Shown here piece after piece: positions 61,216-64,000 of a stretch of DNA of 64,000 nucleotides. A program made the translations under genes and the position numbers. The notes beneath the pieces were generated by a model. The model did no database searches. It saw only the letters and a program-made list of their open reading frames with translations, and had not been told where the DNA came from. Positions within the stretch are counted from its first letter, which is position 1. Each line of letters begins with the position of its first letter. This stretch comes from Acanthochlamys bracteata (Eukaryota; Streptophyta; Magnoliopsida; Pandanales; Velloziaceae): contig CM034144.1 of the NCBI GenBank assembly GCA_019914995.1, forward strand, positions 4,619,489 through 4,683,488, written 5' to 3'.

Positions 61216-62022
61216 TCACTTGCTACAGGTTTCTAAACTTCGAACATCATGCTGCTCAAACTTAGAAGCAAGCCACTGATCTCCAGCTGCAGGCCATAGC
61301 ATGAGTACCATAGAAATTCCAACCCTTAAGAACAACAAAGAAGAAATCTGTGGAGAAAGTATGCCCTGCAAAAATCATGATACGTGATAAGAAAAAACGA
61401 ACTTTCAGGAATTATTCTACTAGTTGTATTCATTAAAAGAAATCATTGTTCCGTTCATATATTAAGAACAACATGACTATAGCCTCGTTTCTTTTTTCTT
61501 TGATTCGACTTTCAATACATGGTTATTGACTAAGTTCGAAGGTCACTAGATAAATTAGTGGTGCCAACCTACTTGATGCATAGTCATACTTACACATGAC
61601 CAAGTAAATGAGTTTACAAACTGCTTAATGATGTGATTTTAAAGCTTATGCAGATAAAAAGCAACGATTCTTCAGTCTTGCTCTTGCAATCACAATAAAT
61701 GGTCAGAAGAGTGAAGTACCAAAATTTAGTTAAAAACATAACACTACTATACATCATAAACTAAGAACTTATTATAACACTAACAGGATATGTCTTGCAG
61801 CATTTTCATGACTACATACGACAAGTATATTAGTCTGGAAGGAGAGGTGAACAACCTTGTTCAGAAAAAATAGGAATTCATGATAAGAAAACCTAGAGGC
61901 AACTATTCACGTCTAATTTTATGTTTATGAAAAAGAAATGAACTCACGGATGCTTTCTTTTATCTGTACCCTCTGCCTCAGAGAAGTAGCCAGAAGCTAC
62001 ATAAATTTCCTGCATCTGGATA
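61216..62022 (-). other. Two exon-like segments of unknown function
   Basis: Minus strand: 62022-61948 (75 bp), after ctcttttag and before gtgagt, is open with IQMQEIYVASGYFSEAEGTD. The next segment, 61365-61216, after tttttgcag, is open for 50 codons ending in TGA with GILSPQISSLLFLRVGIS, MVLMLWPAAGDQWL, ASKFEQHDVRSLETCSK. Splice phases do not agree (2 versus 0), so this exact join is not a working gene. A 25-bp repeat (acctgtagcaagtgagctga; acctatagcaagtgaggtga) follows the stop. It may be a captured gene fragment or CACTA-internal sequence; I cannot identify the protein. Confidence 0.35.
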
Positions 62023-62469
62023 CTAAAAGAGAATCAACACTGTGCTTTACAACTTCCTAGGAGAATGATCTAACACGAACAAATATGATCAAGCAAAATT
62101 GTGCTAAGTCATATTAGATTTTCAAAGAAAATAACCATTTTATGCATCAAGGGCAAAACTAGGATAAAGAAATGCGCCTGAACCAGTCAAGATGTTTTCA
62201 ACAATAATAAATTGGCAACCAAAAAAAGTAGGACGGCAAACTCTCATCGGCCAAAAGATTGAAAGGATCTCAAATTTGAATATTCACTTGAGTCTCTAAT
62301 CATGTTTTGCGTCCACTGCAATTTGGGTGTCATGTGGGAGCATTACCAAGGATAAGCTTTATAGAATATCATGTATTGTCATCACTCAAAGATCCAAAAC
62401 GAAACCCCATAACAGTGCTAATTCTTATACATAAGATAAGATTCGTTACTCTCTTAATTCCATACTAAC

Positions 62470-63205
62470 TAAAGCCTCCAATGCATATATATAGTAAGCA
62501 ATTTAATTAAAGAAATATTTCCAAAATACAAAAAAAAAATTGGAAAGAAAAAAAACATGCAATGGACAAGCTAAAGAGAGTAATGAATTGAATTAATGCA
62601 TAAGGGATTAAAATATGTTAAGTTAAAAGCAAAGAGCAAAGATCACAAGGAAGCAAGTTTTAAAGTTAATCCAACGCATATATATACTAAGCAAGTTCAT
62701 TAAAGAAATATTTCCAAAATACAAAAAAAAAATGGAAAGAAAAAAAACATATAATGGACAAGCATGAATTGAATTAATGAATAAGGGATTAATATAAGTT
62801 AAGTTAAAAAGCAAAGAGCAAAGATCCCATGGAAGCAAGCTTTAAAGTTAATCCAATGCATATATATACTAAGCAAGTTCATTAAAGAAATATTTCCAAA
62901 ATACAAAAAAAGAACTTGGAAAGAAAAGAAACATGCAATGGACTAGCTAAAGAGAGTAATGAATTGAAATAATGCATAAGGGATTAATATATGTTAAGTT
63001 AAAAAGGAAAGAGCAAAGATCCCAAAGAAGCAAGCTTTAAAGTTAATCCAATGCATATATATACTAAGCAAGTTCATTAAAGAAATATTTCCAAAATACA
63101 AAAAAAAAAAATTGGAAAGAAAAGAAACATGCAATGGACAAGTTAAAGAGAGTAATGAATTGAATTAATGAATAAGGGATTAATATAAGTTAAGTTAAGT
63201 TAATA
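62470..63205. repeat. Minisatellite, four units of about 182-195 bp
   Basis: Each unit contains gcatatatatactaagcaag, attaaagaaatatttccaaa, a poly-A run, ttggaaagaaa, atgcaatggacaagc, agagagtaatgaattgaa, and aagggattaa. The gcatatata anchor falls at 62483, 62676, 62858 and 63053, so periods are 193, 182 and 195 bp. Confidence 0.9.
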
Positions 63206-63359
63206 TAAGCTAGTACTGAAGAGTGATGGTTTAGGTTTCATGAGTTTTTCTTAAACAAAATTTGGTTTATACTTGCTGAACGCTTTATTAGAATTAATCG
63301 GGAGTTGTGATTTAGAGTAGTTTCTGAGTGTTTGATATTTCGTTTGTCACTGGTTGCAG

Positions 63360-64000
63360 TACACTTTAGTACTGGAAACGCAGAAAGGGAGAAGAAAGAA
63401 TTGTTGGTTCAGCATTTGCTTGTTGGTGAAAACGACCTTAACTTGCTGATGGAGCTTCAGAAAAAGATTGCTGAAGGTATCCTATCTGTTGGCCTCTTAC
63501 TAGTTTGTGACAGCTATCCAGATATAACTCATCATCAATCTCATTAGCTATAAGCGGATATAGAGTGTCACTTCATTTTTCAACGGGATGCAGGATGAGA
63601 CACTGATTAGCTATTAGTAAAATCTGTAAGAACATGGCGTATAGGCAATGATGTTAGTACATGCTTGCTGCCACTATTCTAACTAGCGGATCTATTCCCT
63701 AAAAGATTCATTACAGAGTAATTGTGAAGCCTAGTTCCTTCTGAAAGGACTTAAAATGTAGCTTATATTGTGGAGGATTCTGATGCATCTCTTATACATC
63801 ACATATTGCAATCTTGGGTTCATGTGATCTTCATGGCAGATAGAGTTGTTTTCTACTGATAAGCAGCCAAATCTAAGTGATTTGGCTGTAGAGCACTCAC
63901 TTTGCCCTTCAAAAGAAAGTGGAGGAATGGTAGGATGTAGCTAGGATGGGTCAAATGGTATGTCATGCTAATGGAGTCCAATTAAAGAATCCTGATTGTC
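63360..64000 (+). pseudogene. PpiC (parvulin)/rhodanese plastid protein, 5'-truncated fragment
   Basis: Plant chloroplast proteins of this family join a parvulin peptidyl-prolyl isomerase domain to a rhodanese domain. Exon-like 63360-63476 (after ttgcag, before gtatcc) reads HFSTGNAEREKKELLVQHLL and GENDLNLLMELQKKIAE, the start of the parvulin domain. A second segment, best starting at 63844 to keep phase, gives ELFSTDKQPNLSDLAVEHSL, CPSKESGGM. The family then expects LGWV.LGQMV, which appears only out of frame after an extra ~11 bp (LGWVK, then a shifted QMV). No transit-peptide exon is seen upstream, where a minisatellite lies. The rhodanese domain would be beyond the window. I read it as a broken fragment, though a window-edge exon misjudged by me is possible. 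Confidence 0.65.

Larger units (their letters stand above)
60397..64000. mobile_element. CACTA-type element, left end; right end outside window (putative)
   Basis: CACTACTACATTAAACAGC at 60397 is a CACTA-type terminus, followed at once by dense ACCGACT/AGTCGGT repeats like those of the element at 33052-35849. No matching TAGTG end with repeats occurs before the window ends, so the element may extend to or past 64000 and include the minisatellite and the PpiC/rhodanese fragment. A short block tatagtagtg at about 60818-60826 is an alternative, internal stop. Extent is inference; the left end itself is well supported. Confidence 0.5.

Noticed and set aside
63332-63547. Intact small gene at 63332-63547
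   Set aside because: The frame runs through a clear splice acceptor (63359) and donor (63477); only the middle matches the PpiC family.
1-64000. Bacterial-type operon, defence or secretion system
   Set aside because: All recognisable genes are plant nuclear genes or plant transposons with introns; there are no compact same-strand gene clusters.

Overview
This is a transposon-rich piece of a flowering-plant nuclear genome, most likely a eudicot. The evidence is AT-rich DNA, GT-AG introns, genes for plant proteins (DNA polymerase lambda, a plastid ankyrin protein of the EMB506/AKRP type, and remnants of a DYW-type PPR protein, a CYP710A and a PpiC/rhodanese protein), and typical plant repeats (hAT, CACTA, Ty1/Copia, Ty3/Gypsy, RTE-type LINEs, Tourist-like MITEs). 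I cannot name the species. No operon, CRISPR array, rRNA or convincing tRNA gene is visible.

Layout. 1-2.7 kb: a decayed PPR-DYW gene split by a MITE, then an antisense CYP710A N-terminal pseudogene. 4.3-9.3 kb: a nearly complete hAT transposon on the minus strand, with a perfect 8-bp target-site duplication. 10.2-14.6 kb: a decayed Ty3/Gypsy fossil, the tail of a second hAT transposase and an LTR/primer-site remnant. 16.6-27.7 kb: an intact-looking 14-exon gene for DNA polymerase lambda. 30.4-38.8 kb: a long-inverted-repeat (foldback-like) element split by an old Copia element, which is itself split by a CACTA element. 39.0-40.3 kb: a second, unsplit copy of the foldback-like element, ending about 30 bp before the TATA box of the next gene. 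40.5-54.2 kb: an EMB506-like gene whose last 35 codons lie beyond a 9-kb intron holding two RTE LINEs, four MITEs and a hairpin. 54-60 kb: intergenic DNA with a Tourist-like MITE, a hAT end fragment and an LTR with a primer binding site. 60.4-64 kb: a CACTA-type terminus with ACCGACT/AGTCGGT subterminal repeats, then exon-like pieces, a 4-unit minisatellite and a frame-broken fragment of a PpiC/rhodanese gene.

The two apparently functional host genes are both on the plus strand and are not obviously related. DNA polymerase lambda acts in nuclear DNA repair. The EMB506-like ankyrin protein is expected in plastids. Everything else is best read as layers of transposon insertion and gene-fragment decay. 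I found no clear new biological system. The most interesting material is the pair of foldback-like elements with Pol III box-like motifs in their arms, the nested Copia/CACTA insertion, the possible gene-capturing CACTA element at the right edge, and the element-filled last intron of the EMB506-like gene.
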